A stretch of DNA of 64,000 nt from Acinetobacter sp. NIPH 298 (GTDB lineage Bacteria > Pseudomonadota > Gammaproteobacteria > Pseudomonadales > Moraxellaceae). The notes under the pieces were generated by a model that was given only the letters and a program-made list of their open reading frames with translations, was not told the origin of the DNA and ran no database searches. Positions within the stretch are counted from its first letter, which is position 1; every line of letters begins with the position of its first letter. Where the stretch lies: contig NZ_KB850055.1 of assembly GCF_000369505.1 (NCBI RefSeq), forward strand, positions 1,054,001 through 1,118,000, in the 5' to 3' direction. Both the position numbers and the translations under genes were made by a program. Shown piece by piece: positions 45,295 to 54,276 of the stretch.

Positions 45295-45966
45295 ATGAGT
45301 CTATATGCAACCCAAGATGAAAAAAAACAAGCAGCAGCAAAAGCCGCTTTAAAACATTTACCTAAAGGCGGCATTTTAGGCGTAGGAACAGGAAGTACGG
45401 TTAATTTCCTTATCGATTTGCTGCCTGAGCTGCAACTTGAAGCGGCGGTTGCAAGTTCGAATGCAACAGCGGAGCGATTAAAAAAACTCGGTATCGAAGT
45501 GGTTGATATGAACTCTGTTGGTGGCTTAGATGCTTATGTTGATGGTGCAGATGAAATCGACCGTCACATGCATATGATCAAAGGTGGTGGTGCTGCATTG
45601 ACGCGTGAAAAGATTGTTGCCTCAATTGCAAAGAAATTTGTGTGTATTGTCGATGACTCTAAATGGGTGGATCAATTGGGACGTGATTTCCCATTGCCGA
45701 TCGAAGTTATTCCAATGGCACGTTCGGCGGTCGCTCGTAAAATCGTCGCTTTAGGCGGTGATCCTGTTTATCGTGAAGGTGTAGTGACGGACAATGGAAA
45801 CGTGATTTTGGATGTATTTAATCTCAATATCTTAAATGCCATTGATTTAGAAAAAACCATTAATAACATTCCAGGTGTCGTAACAAATGGTATTTTTGCT
45901 TTAAATGCAGCAAGTATCGCAATCGTTGCAACAGACAATGGTATCGAAGAACGTACCGCACAATAA
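45295..45966 (+). CDS. rpiA: ribose-5-phosphate isomerase A
   Basis: A 223-residue enzyme of the pentose phosphate pathway interconverting ribose-5-phosphate and ribulose-5-phosphate. Family blocks are intact: '[16 protein letters not shown]', '[15 protein letters not shown]', '[31 protein letters not shown]' and '[10 protein letters not shown]'. ATG at 45295 has GAGTGA upstream; a TTG at 45283 is less likely. The next gene starts on the last base of its stop codon. Confidence 0.97.
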   Translation: MSLYATQDEKKQAAAKAALKHLPKGGILGVGTGSTVNFLIDLLPELQLEAAVASSNATAERLKKLGIEVVDMNSVGGLDAYVDGADEIDRHMHMIKGGGAALTREKIVASIAKKFVCIVDDSKWVDQLGRDFPLPIEVIPMARSAVARKIVALGGDPVYREGVVTDNGNVILDVFNLNILNAIDLEKTINNIPGVVTNGIFALNAASIAIVATDNGIEERTAQ

Positions 45967-46661
45967 TGCCATCAGTTTCATTGGAAGCGTTATTACCTGA
46001 AGTTAAAGTTGTTAGACATGCAAGGGCGAGAAATTTGCGCTTGCGTGTTGAGCCAACGGGTATACGTCTCACTGTTCCTCCGTTTTGTACTAAAATTCAA
46101 ATTCAACAATTTTTGAAACAGTCAGAACAATGGCTAATCGACACTTGGTCAAAACAGCAGCAACAATTAAATCAAGCGCGTGATTTTCCCGAAGTGTTAT
46201 GTTTGTTTTTCCATTCACAACCCTTTCATATTATTCAGCAACAGCAGCGCTATATTTTTAAGTTCGATTGGGAGCAACACCAATTATTTATACGAAACCA
46301 ACAACCTGAAGCTGCTTTACAAGCTGCTGTATTGGCTTACGCAAAACAATTTTTACCTGAATATTTAAATCAAGTCAGCCGAGAAATTGGCTTGTCTTAC
46401 CAAGCATGTGCAGTGCGAAGGCCAAAAACCCGCTGGGGAAGTTGCAGTTCAAAACATGACATCATGTTAAATGCAGCGTTGGTATTGATGCCTAAATCTA
46501 ATGTGCGAGCAGTATGTGTACACGAATTAGCGCATACCAAACATTTCGATCATAGTGCCGCATTTTGGAATGAGGTGGCTAAACATGATCACAACTATCT
46601 AGAGCATCGCAGGCAGTTAAAGCAGATACAGCTACCGCATTGGTATTATAAAAAGATTTAA
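45966..46661 (+). CDS. YgjP/DUF45-like zinc metalloprotease
   Basis: A 231-residue protein of the YgjP (M48-related, DUF45) family. The zinc motif is His-Glu-Leu-Ala-His in 'VHELAHTKHFDHSAAFWNEV', preceded by 'RRPKTRWGSCSSKHDIMLNAALVLMP', the second family signature. The role is unknown; homologues are thought to act as metal-dependent peptidases, and some are reported with other hydrolytic activities. The start overlaps the rpiA stop by one base (TAATG), so the two genes are translationally coupled. Confidence 0.87.
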   Translation: MPSVSLEALLPEVKVVRHARARNLRLRVEPTGIRLTVPPFCTKIQIQQFLKQSEQWLIDTWSKQQQQLNQARDFPEVLCLFFHSQPFHIIQQQQRYIFKFDWEQHQLFIRNQQPEAALQAAVLAYAKQFLPEYLNQVSREIGLSYQACAVRRPKTRWGSCSSKHDIMLNAALVLMPKSNVRAVCVHELAHTKHFDHSAAFWNEVAKHDHNYLEHRRQLKQIQLPHWYYKKI

Positions 46662-46721
46662 GTTACTGATTGAAGATTAATCATTAAAGAAACGGCTGCA
46701 TTGAACAGCTAACACATTGCA

Positions 46722-46760
46722 AATATGCCAAGCTTGAAACAAGCTTGGCATATTGTTTTT
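46722..46760 (+). terminator. rho-independent terminator after the YgjP-like gene
   Basis: A 15-bp perfect stem (AATATGCCAAGCTTG with its complement, loop AAA) followed by GT5. It also faces the lipoprotein gene ending at 46821, but the T-run is on the plus side. Confidence 0.88.
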
Positions 46761-46820
46761 GATCAAAACACTCACATATGCAATTGGAAATATATTCAGT
46801 TGCTTGTGTGCAGAGGTGAT

Positions 46821-48353
46821 CTACGAACTAAAACTACATTGCAACTGTGTGCTTTGCAATTGATCAGGTGCTTTACGGGTATCAAAACCAGCGCTGGCGC
46901 TCAGTACTTGATTGGCTTTGATATTAACTTGCACAAATTGATATTGTGAATTGCTATTACTTGGTTCTAGTGAGCTACTATTTAATAGATATCCATGATT
47001 TTCTTTATCAACTTGTAATAGATTATCTGTACTTTTACCATCCAATTTTGATCGAAATGTCTGATTGTTCTTGGTTAGTTCCATCCATCCATCAGCACGA
47101 ATATCAAGTTGGCAGCCTTGACTGTTATCTTGATAGTGGCCGATCAAATATTCAATAGAAGGTAAACTATAGTCGTTGTTATTAATGCCTTTAATCCCTT
47201 GTTTACAAGGGTAAATTGAATCATTGCATGGTGCGATTGTATCTGAAAAACCAACCGCACGACGGTAATCACCCGCCCCCGTGATACGAACATTGTGTGG
47301 TATAGGTGAGTTGGCTGTTGGCACAACACCAGAATAGTTACGCTGTTGCAATTGGCTATAATGAGTTGGATTAGAGATCTTTTGGTCATAGGCATTTGCG
47401 AGTTGCAACACCGCTTGTTTTAATGATGCGGCATATTGTTCTCTTGTGTTTTTTTGGTTATTCGTTATATCGATGATGGTGTTTTTAGCAGGGTCAATAT
47501 TATCTGGTGCCGCGAGAACCAAAGATGTCAGGGCTTCTTTATCACCACGGATTTTTTTTGCATCCAAATAGCCATCTCTTAAATCAATGGCTAAATTTTT
47601 AGAGAAATCAGCGAAGGAAGTGTCGGGATATATAGTTGCCCATTGCTGTATATAACCAAAACTCAAGTAAGTATTTAAATATAATAAAGAGTTTATATTT
47701 GCACTTTGTGGTGAGAATACTTGCTGTATATGGAGAGGATGCACGTTGATGATGTTGAGGTATTTAAAGGCACTCAATAACGCTGTTTCAACATCCGATG
47801 TAGCAAGTTTAAGCTGTTCTGCTGTGACGGTCATTGCATAGTTGCTTTCATCACTTGGCAACTGACCTGATCGAACCAAGGCACGTTGATAAATCGCTTC
47901 AGTGCTGGGATTGATCAATATCGTTTGAGTTAAATCACTCACATCAACTTTGACTAAGCTTCGCAATGTCAGATCAATTCTTTTATATTGACCACTCAGA
48001 AAATCGTATATCAAAGAATTAGGCGTAGTCGTTAATTCAACTCGATATAAACGGTTTTTATTCAGGATTTCAGGCAGGGTAATCGATAAATCGGTTGTTG
48101 TGCTAAAATTTTGTTCTAAGACTAATCTATTGTCAGTATTATCAAAGACTTTAACCACAACATTACGTATTTCGATAGGCACTTTAATATTAAAGTTTTT
48201 CGGTTTTTGGGCTACGACTTCTTCTGGTGGAGTACTCTTACGTGCTTCACTCTCACCACTACCACAACCAATCAAAGCTGAACTAAGTAAAAGTGTACTC
48301 AACCCTAAGCAAATATGATGATGTAATCTTTGTTCTGACATCAAAGAAGGCAT
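46821..48353 (-). CDS. large lipoprotein of unknown function
   Basis: A 510-residue protein with a lipoprotein signal peptide; the lipobox is 'ALIGC' with the modified Cys at about residue 30. After it come a charged spacer, a beta-rich region ('VPIEIRNVVVKVFDNTDNRLVLEQNFST'), a helical middle, and a C-terminal part with cysteine pairs ('IAPCNDSIYPCKQG', 'SQGCQLDIRADGWMEL'). I recognise no domain. The start at 48353 is chosen because GGAGAG lies five bases upstream; ATGs at 48377 and 48341 are alternatives. It is a single-gene unit divergent from argC. Probably anchored in the outer membrane facing the periplasm; aspartate is not at position +2. Confidence 0.7.
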   Translation of the reverse strand: MPSLMSEQRLHHHICLGLSTLLLSSALIGCGSGESEARKSTPPEEVVAQKPKNFNIKVPIEIRNVVVKVFDNTDNRLVLEQNFSTTTDLSITLPEILNKNRLYRVELTTTPNSLIYDFLSGQYKRIDLTLRSLVKVDVSDLTQTILINPSTEAIYQRALVRSGQLPSDESNYAMTVTAEQLKLATSDVETALLSAFKYLNIINVHPLHIQQVFSPQSANINSLLYLNTYLSFGYIQQWATIYPDTSFADFSKNLAIDLRDGYLDAKKIRGDKEALTSLVLAAPDNIDPAKNTIIDITNNQKNTREQYAASLKQAVLQLANAYDQKISNPTHYSQLQQRNYSGVVPTANSPIPHNVRITGAGDYRRAVGFSDTIAPCNDSIYPCKQGIKGINNNDYSLPSIEYLIGHYQDNSQGCQLDIRADGWMELTKNNQTFRSKLDGKSTDNLLQVDKENHGYLLNSSSLEPSNSNSQYQFVQVNIKANQVLSASAGFDTRKAPDQLQSTQLQCSFSS

Positions 48354-48647
48354 TCCAGCTCTCCAAAAATTTTGCATCCATGAAATTTTTATTACCGCAT
48401 CGTTTTATTCTATGCGAATCTTATACTGATTCAATAGTCTTTCTTGACCAATGGTAAAATTAGCTCAAATAAAAGAATACCTTTTCCCTTTCTATATATC
48501 TGATTTTTGCAATATAAGCCAATTTATTCATGTTAATTTGATGATGACCACCCGTTTTATTTTCTTATAAGTTAGAGACTTGAAGATTGTGTAAAACAAG
48601 CCAAACTGCCATACTATTTGTCTAAATGAACTCTAGAGGTGTGACAC

Positions 48648-49691
48648 GTGATTTCTGTTGGTATTGTTGGTGGAACTGGATACACAGGGGTTGAACTACT
48701 ACGTCTATTGTTAAGACATTCACAAGTTCAGGTCAGTATTCTCACTTCGCGTACTGAAGCTGGAAAGCGTGTTGCAGATATGTTCCCAAGTCTACGAGGA
48801 CATACTGATCTTAAGTTTTCTGATCTCGATTTGGATCAGCTTAAACAGTGTGATGTTGTTTTTTTTGCAACGCCGCATGGTGTTGCGATGCAACATGCTG
48901 AGGCATTGGTTGCTGCTGGTACGAAAGTAATTGATCTGGCGGCAGATTTTCGTCTACAGAATTTAGCCCAATTTGAGAAATGGTATGGCATGCAACACCA
49001 TTGCCCAACTGTACTCAAAGATTCAGTTTACGGTTTAACTGAATTGAATCGTGAAAAAATCAAACAAGCGAATGTAATTGGTAACCCAGGCTGCTATCCG
49101 ACCACGGTTCAGCTTGGTTTAGCCCCATTATTAAAGAATCGTTTGATCAATACTCAGAGTATCATTGTTGATGCAAAATCAGGTGTGTCGGGTGCAGGAC
49201 GTAAAGCCAGTCTTGGTATGATTTACAGTGAAAATGCGGATAACTTCAAAGCTTATGGCGTGGCAGGACATCGTCATCATCCAGAGATTGTTGAAGCCCT
49301 CGAGAATATTTCAGGACAAAAAGGTCAGTTTGATCAACTGATTTTTGTACCGCATTTGGTTCCAATGATTCGTGGTATGTTAAGCACGATTTATGTTGAT
49401 TTAACTGAACAGGGTCAACAAACAAATATACAAGCATTGTATGAAAGCTTCTATCAAAATGAACGTTTTGTAGATGTGATGCCTGCCAACAGTTCACCTG
49501 AAACACGTAGTGTTCGTGGTACAAATGAATTACGTATCGCGATACATCAGCCTCAACCGAATAAATTAATTGTGCTTGTTGCACAGGATAACTTGGTGAA
49601 AGGCGCGGCGGGTCAAGCAGTTCAAAATATGAACTTAATGTTCGATTTTGATGAGGCTGCAGGTTTGGAAGGTATTGGTTTATTACCATAA
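48648..49691 (+). CDS. argC: N-acetyl-gamma-glutamyl-phosphate reductase
   Basis: A 347-residue enzyme for the third step of arginine synthesis. N-terminal NADP-binding '[18 protein letters not shown]', the catalytic Cys in '[14 protein letters not shown]', '[14 protein letters not shown]', 'AGHRHHPEI' and '[11 protein letters not shown]' identify it. The start is GTG at 48648, with AGAGG nine bases upstream; there is no ATG in a better place. The other arginine genes are not in the window. Single gene or first gene of a short unit with the following membrane protein. Confidence 0.96.
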   Translation: MISVGIVGGTGYTGVELLRLLLRHSQVQVSILTSRTEAGKRVADMFPSLRGHTDLKFSDLDLDQLKQCDVVFFATPHGVAMQHAEALVAAGTKVIDLAADFRLQNLAQFEKWYGMQHHCPTVLKDSVYGLTELNREKIKQANVIGNPGCYPTTVQLGLAPLLKNRLINTQSIIVDAKSGVSGAGRKASLGMIYSENADNFKAYGVAGHRHHPEIVEALENISGQKGQFDQLIFVPHLVPMIRGMLSTIYVDLTEQGQQTNIQALYESFYQNERFVDVMPANSSPETRSVRGTNELRIAIHQPQPNKLIVLVAQDNLVKGAAGQAVQNMNLMFDFDEAAGLEGIGLLP

Positions 49692-49710
49692 AAAACGCTT
49701 TTTTACTTCA

Positions 49711-49740
49711 CACACATTTAAAATTGGATTTAAATGTGTG
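49711..49740 (+). terminator. stem-loop after argC, weak terminator
   Basis: Twelve-base-pair perfect stem CACACATTTAAA / TTTAAATGTGTG, loop ATTGGA, followed by CTTTGATG rather than a T-run. It may attenuate or stabilise rather than fully terminate. Confidence 0.45.
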
Positions 49741-49769
49741 CTTTGATGTAGATCGTAACGATAGAGATA

Positions 49770-50522
49770 ATGATGGATAACGTTGAACCAACGACTTCAC
49801 CAGAAAGTTCGGTTGAGAAAAACAAATTCTTAAAAACGAATTTACCTTTACTTATTGCTGCAACCATTCTTATTGGTAGTAGTTTTATGATTGGTTATAC
49901 AGTTGGGCACCGTCAAGGATTAACGGTTGTTGGTTATGATGCCGATGCTGAGCAGCTAGTAGATGTTGTTCAAAAACAGAAGACAGCATTAGACTCTATT
50001 AACAAAAGTTTGAATGCTGCTGTTCAAGAGCGGGATATGGCTGTGGGTAATGCTGATGATCTATTCAAAGCGGTCAATCAAGCCAATGCTGATAAGATTC
50101 AGTTTGAGGGCATGAATGCCATTTATCGAGATATTTTGAGACAGCGCGGTGGCGTGAGTTTGACGATTCAGAATTTGGCGATCAAGTCTTTACCTGAAAA
50201 TGCGTTTGAGTATCAAATTGATCTTGTTCAAGTGAGCCCGAATAAACGCCGTGCAGCAGGGTCTGTTGAGTTGCGTTTGATTCGAAATACTGAAATTTTG
50301 GATGTACCACTAGAAGATAAAAGCTTTAATTTTGATGATTTTGAGCGTTTAACTGGACGTTGGACTATGCCAAAAGGATTTACGCCACAATTTATCGAAG
50401 TGCGTTTATCTGGCGCAGGTACACCTGTGATTAAGCGCTTTAGCTGGCAACGTGGTCAACCTGTTGATTTAAATTCTGCTTTTGTATCAGAAATTCCTCA
50501 AGCTGAAGCAAATGCTCAGTAA
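49770..50522 (+). CDS. DUF6776-like membrane-anchored coiled-coil protein
   Basis: A 250-residue protein with a short acidic cytoplasmic tail, one membrane helix (about residues 27-48, 'LPLLIAATILIGSSFMIGYTVG'), a coiled-coil (about 60-120) and a beta-rich periplasmic domain (about 130-235, 'GGVSLTIQNLAIKSLPENAFEYQIDLVQ'). This layout matches the DUF6776 group of proteobacterial membrane proteins of unknown function. Two adjacent ATGs (49770, 49773) are possible starts. It lies 22 bases before clpS and may be co-transcribed with it. Confidence 0.65.
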   Translation: MMDNVEPTTSPESSVEKNKFLKTNLPLLIAATILIGSSFMIGYTVGHRQGLTVVGYDADAEQLVDVVQKQKTALDSINKSLNAAVQERDMAVGNADDLFKAVNQANADKIQFEGMNAIYRDILRQRGGVSLTIQNLAIKSLPENAFEYQIDLVQVSPNKRRAAGSVELRLIRNTEILDVPLEDKSFNFDDFERLTGRWTMPKGFTPQFIEVRLSGAGTPVIKRFSWQRGQPVDLNSAFVSEIPQAEANAQ

Positions 50523-50544
50523 ATTTATAGATTAAGAACCGAAT

Positions 50545-50958
50545 ATGCGAAGATATCGACGTCAAATGAATTTAAGTGAAGTGAAAAACTCTTTTCATCA
50601 ATCGGGTTATGTTGACTGGCACTTAAATCCTCGTTTAAGTGATTCGCAAGAGGATCATGATGGCGAGCTGGTTGTGCAAACAGCTCCACCAGCAGTGCAG
50701 CGACCACCATTGTATGCAGTTGTTTTATTAAACGATGATTACACGCCAATGGATTTTGTGATTGATGTACTACAAAGTTATTTCTCTATGGACTTGGATC
50801 AAGCGAGTCAAGTAATGCTAACAGTCCATTATGAAGGCAAAGGCACTGCAGGTATTTATCCTCGAGATATTGCTGAAACTAAAGCAAATCAAGTTAACAA
50901 TTATGCGCGTGCACAAGGGCATCCATTGCTCTGTCAGATCGAACCTGAGCGAGGATAA
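50545..50958 (+). CDS. clpS: ATP-dependent Clp protease adaptor ClpS
   Basis: A 137-residue N-recognin that delivers N-degron substrates to ClpAP. The conserved core starts '[27 protein letters not shown]' (Asp-Asp pair binding the N-terminal amine) and continues '[24 protein letters not shown]' (ClpA-contact face). The N-terminal extension of about 50 residues is longer than usual. ATG at 50545 and 50566 are both possible; neither has a good ribosome binding site. clpA follows after a 613-base gap filled by a repeat element, whereas clpS and clpA are usually close neighbours. Confidence 0.95.
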   Translation: MRRYRRQMNLSEVKNSFHQSGYVDWHLNPRLSDSQEDHDGELVVQTAPPAVQRPPLYAVVLLNDDYTPMDFVIDVLQSYFSMDLDQASQVMLTVHYEGKGTAGIYPRDIAETKANQVNNYARAQGHPLLCQIEPERG

Positions 50959-51571
50959 AACAAAGCAACGCTTTGTCCGAGCGCAAGACGAGAGCTATGC
51001 CCGAGTGGCGAGTAAAGAAAAGCAACGCTTTTTAGGTGCGCAAGACGAGAGCTAAGCTCGAGTGGCGGGTTAAAGGAAGCAACGCCCTTGCGAAATATAT
51101 TCCTCATGCGCAATACGAGGGCTATGCCCGAGTGGCGGATAAAACAAACTTAAAGCATTGCTTTAAGGCTTTGTCCTAAGAAGCGTTTAAAGCTTCGTAA
51201 GAAGACCTTGCGCCATGTATGCTCAAGTTGCGAACGTAGCAAATTTAACCTCGAGTAAAAAATATAATCAAACGTTCAAGTATAATTTGAATGGATGATG
51301 AAGGAAAGTAACGGTTAAACAACAAGTATGTCTGTTTTTTAAACAATTGAATAGTTCATATTCTCTTTGTAATTAAATTTTTACAACAATACTTTGTTTT
51401 GAATCTTGACCAATACACTCAACTAATGCTAACAGTAGACTATGAAGCAAAGAGGCTTGTAAACGTACGTTAGATAACGATTGCAGATACTCAAGCGGAT
51501 TAGTCCATAATTGGCTTTTTCAGTTAAAGATACGTCTTTTCTTGATGAGGCCCAAAATATAAGGGGGTTAC
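50959..51571. other. 613-bp clpS-clpA intergenic region
   Basis: The first third is a tandem repeat (50962-51164), described separately. The rest, 51240-51571, is AT-rich, has no coding frame, and must hold the clpA promoter and its ribosome binding site AGGGGG (51562-51567). The part at 51415-51450 resembles an internal stretch of clpS (about 50800-50835, 'gatcaagcgagtcaagtaatgc' region), suggesting an old partial duplication. Confidence 0.55.
50962..51164 (+). repeat. 57-bp-period tandem repeat with mini-hairpins
   Basis: The hexamer GCAACG recurs at 50965, 51022 and 51079, exactly 57 bases apart, within a shared unit: AAGCAACGC, then GCGCAAGACGAGAGCTA, then GCCCGAGTGGCG. Copies one and two are nearly identical; copy three has a 13-base insertion; a degenerate fourth (AAAGCATTGCTTT) starts at 51152. 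Each copy begins with a small hairpin of type AAAGC-nnn-GCTTT. A further related hairpin, GAAGC-gtttaaa-GCTTC, lies at about 51180-51196. The GC-rich repeats stand out from their AT-rich surroundings. The period is a multiple of three and one frame reads KQRF..AQDESYARVAS-like repeats, but there is no start signal, so I do not call a gene. Confidence 0.85.
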
Positions 51572-53857
51572 ATGCTCAGTCGTCAATTAGAAGTATCGTT
51601 ACGTTTGGCTGTAAGCATGGCTCGTCAAAAGAGGCATGAGTTTCTGACAGTTGAACATCTATTGCTCGCTTTGCTTGATAATGATTCAGCTGTAAATGCA
51701 CTAAAAGCATGTGGTGCTGATATCGTTACTTTACGTAAGGAATTAGAGGAATATGTAGAGCAACACACCCCAAAGCTTGGTGATAATAGCGAACAAGCAC
51801 CACACCCAACGGAAAGTTTTGACCGAATTTTGCAACGAGCAATTTTTCATGTTCAATCAAGCGGTGGAGATCGTACCGTTGAAGGGGCAGACGTATTAGT
51901 TGCTATGTATTCTGAAAGAGATTCTTTCGCTGTTTATTTATTGAAACGCCATCAAATTAATCGTTTAACTTTGACTCAATACTTATCTCATGGAACACGT
52001 AAAGAAGAGATTCAAGTTGAAGAGGAAGTTGAAGATATTGATGGAGAAAGTGCAGCTTCTGCAAATGCAGGACCTTTAGAGCAATATACGCTAAATCTCA
52101 ATGCTGAAGCGCAAAAGGGTAAAACTGATCCTTTAATTGGTCGTGAGAAAGAAATTGAACGTGCGGCACAAATCTTATGCCGTCGTCGTAAAAATAACCC
52201 ACTGTTAGTGGGAGATCCTGGTGTCGGGAAAACTTCGATTGCCGAAGGTTTGGCGTGGTTGATTGTAAATGGAAAAGCACCTAAACCATTAGCGAATGCT
52301 GAGGTGTATAGCCTTGATATTGGCGCATTGGTTGCGGGAACAAAATATCGCGGTGATTTTGAGAAGCGTTTAAAACAATTGTTAAACGCGTTAAAAAAGA
52401 ATCCAAATGCGATCCTATTTATTGATGAAATCCATATGATTATTGGTGCTGGTTCAAGTATGGGCAGCACAATGGATGCATCGAATCTAATTAAACCTGC
52501 TTTGGCAAATGGAAGTTTACGTTGTATTGGTTCGACAACTTTCCAAGAATATCGTCAAGTATTTGAAAAGGACCATGCATTATCACGCCGTTTCCAAAAG
52601 GTTGACGTAAGTGAGCCTAGCATTGGTGAAACGATCGAGATATTACGCGGTTTAAAAAGCAAATTTGAAGATTTTCATCACGTTGAATACGAGGACAAAG
52701 CGCTTGTAGCTGCTGTAGAGCTTTCTGCAAAATTCATCAATGACCGTTTTTTACCCGATAAGGCCATTGATGTTATCGATGAAGCAGGTGCGGGGCGTCG
52801 CCTAAAAGCGGAAGTAGATGGCTCACTGATTTCTGTCGAAAACATTGAGGATATCGTGTCTAAGATTGCGCGTATTCCACCTAAAACAGTCTCTAAAGAT
52901 GACAAAACTGTGTTGGAAAACCTTGAGCGCGATTTAAAACGTGTGGTCTTTGGTCAAGATGAAGCAATTACGGCATTATCGTCAGCAATCAAGCTTTCTC
53001 GTGCAGGTTTAAAAGCACCAGACAAGCCTGTTGGTAGCTTTGTATTTGCTGGGCCTACTGGCGTCGGTAAAACAGAAGTTACTAAACAATTGGCAAAACT
53101 GTTAGGTGTGGAGTTTGTCCGTTTCGATATGTCTGAATATATGGAGCGTCATGCAGTTTCACGCTTGATTGGTGCACCTCCAGGTTATGTTGGTTATGAT
53201 CAAGGCGGTTTGTTGACCGATGCGATTCATAAAAATCCACATTGTGTCTTGTTACTTGATGAAATTGAAAAAGCACATCCAGATGTATTCAATTTATTAT
53301 TACAAGTCATGGACCATGGGGCTCTAACCGATAATAATGGTCGAAAATCTGATTTCAGAAATGTGATTATCGTATTAACAACCAACGTGGGTGCGGAAAG
53401 TATTTCTCGTGCAAGTATTGGTTTTACAGAACAAGATCACAGTGCTGATAACCAAGATGCGATGAAACGTGCATTCTCACCTGAATTCCGTAACCGTTTG
53501 GATGGTGTGATTCAATTTAAATCATTACCAACAACAGTCATTGAATCTGTGGTTGATAAGTTCTTAACAGAACTCCAAGCGCAGCTAGATGAAAAACAAG
53601 TGGTGCTTGAAGTTGATCAAAGTGCACGTGACTGGTTATCGACCAATGGCTATGATCGCCTCATGGGTGCTCGTCCAATGCAACGTTTGATTCAAGAGCA
53701 TTTGAAAAAACCACTTGCTGAGATGATTTTATTTGGTGAGTTAGCTGAACATGGTGGTAATGTCGCTGTTTCTGTCAAACATGAAGATGGCAAAGACGTT
53801 GGTTTGAAATTGGAAGTATTTGAAGACCATATCAATCCGAGTGCTGAACCCGCTTAA
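51572..53857 (+). CDS. clpA: ATP-dependent Clp protease ATP-binding subunit ClpA
   Basis: A 761-residue AAA+ unfoldase, partner of ClpP. Order: Clp N-domain (about 1-145), D1 AAA+ with Walker A 'GDPGVGKTS' and Walker B 'ILFIDEIH' (about 165-400), D2 AAA+ with Walker A 'GPTGVGKTE' and '[25 protein letters not shown]' (about 450-680), and a C-terminal domain. There is no long middle coiled-coil domain, which separates it from ClpB. Arginine fingers in '[11 protein letters not shown]'. AGGGGG precedes the ATG at 51572. Confidence 0.97.
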   Translation: MLSRQLEVSLRLAVSMARQKRHEFLTVEHLLLALLDNDSAVNALKACGADIVTLRKELEEYVEQHTPKLGDNSEQAPHPTESFDRILQRAIFHVQSSGGDRTVEGADVLVAMYSERDSFAVYLLKRHQINRLTLTQYLSHGTRKEEIQVEEEVEDIDGESAASANAGPLEQYTLNLNAEAQKGKTDPLIGREKEIERAAQILCRRRKNNPLLVGDPGVGKTSIAEGLAWLIVNGKAPKPLANAEVYSLDIGALVAGTKYRGDFEKRLKQLLNALKKNPNAILFIDEIHMIIGAGSSMGSTMDASNLIKPALANGSLRCIGSTTFQEYRQVFEKDHALSRRFQKVDVSEPSIGETIEILRGLKSKFEDFHHVEYEDKALVAAVELSAKFINDRFLPDKAIDVIDEAGAGRRLKAEVDGSLISVENIEDIVSKIARIPPKTVSKDDKTVLENLERDLKRVVFGQDEAITALSSAIKLSRAGLKAPDKPVGSFVFAGPTGVGKTEVTKQLAKLLGVEFVRFDMSEYMERHAVSRLIGAPPGYVGYDQGGLLTDAIHKNPHCVLLLDEIEKAHPDVFNLLLQVMDHGALTDNNGRKSDFRNVIIVLTTNVGAESISRASIGFTEQDHSADNQDAMKRAFSPEFRNRLDGVIQFKSLPTTVIESVVDKFLTELQAQLDEKQVVLEVDQSARDWLSTNGYDRLMGARPMQRLIQEHLKKPLAEMILFGELAEHGGNVAVSVKHEDGKDVGLKLEVFEDHINPSAEPA

Positions 53858-54219
53858 TGTTTGAATTCTCTTTTTCTATAACCCGGATACTAAGTGTATT
53901 CGGGTTATTTTTATTAACTGCTATTGCTGAAATACTCGGTTGTTATTTTCCTTATTTGATTTTGAATCAAGGAAAATCGCATTGGTTATGGATACCCACA
54001 GCATTGAGTTTAGCTGTGTTTGTGTGGCTACTCACATTGCATCCAGCTGCATCAGGTCGTATTTATGCAGCTTATGGTGGTGTTTATATTTTCATTGCGT
54101 TGATGTGGCTACGTTACGTTGATCAAGTGATGTTAACGCGTTGGGATGTTTTGGGTGGGATCATTGTGCTCTGCGGTGCAAGTTTGATTATCTTACAACC
54201 GCAAGGATTGGTACGTTAA
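53857..54219 (+). CDS. UPF0060 (YnfA-like) small membrane protein
   Basis: A 120-residue protein with four membrane helices: '[24 protein letters not shown]', '[19 protein letters not shown]', '[19 protein letters not shown]', '[15 protein letters not shown]'. The motif '[10 protein letters not shown]' and '[12 protein letters not shown]' are UPF0060 signatures. The family is related to small multidrug resistance transporters; its transport activity is not settled. It starts on the last base of the clpA stop codon (TAATG) and so is translationally coupled to it. Confidence 0.9.
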   Translation: MFEFSFSITRILSVFGLFLLTAIAEILGCYFPYLILNQGKSHWLWIPTALSLAVFVWLLTLHPAASGRIYAAYGGVYIFIALMWLRYVDQVMLTRWDVLGGIIVLCGASLIILQPQGLVR

Positions 54220-54276
54220 GTGCTTAAGCATAACAACAATAGTGTTTCATGCTTTTTCTAAATATAAGAAAGAATA

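Noticed and set aside
50831..51055. 74-codon frame encoding KQRF-AQDES repeats
   Set aside because: It starts inside clpS in another frame and has no start signal; the repeated peptide is a consequence of the 57-base DNA repeat whose length is a multiple of three.
50962..51164. CRISPR array
   Set aside because: The units are directly adjacent with no unique spacers, the period is continuous, and no cas genes are near.
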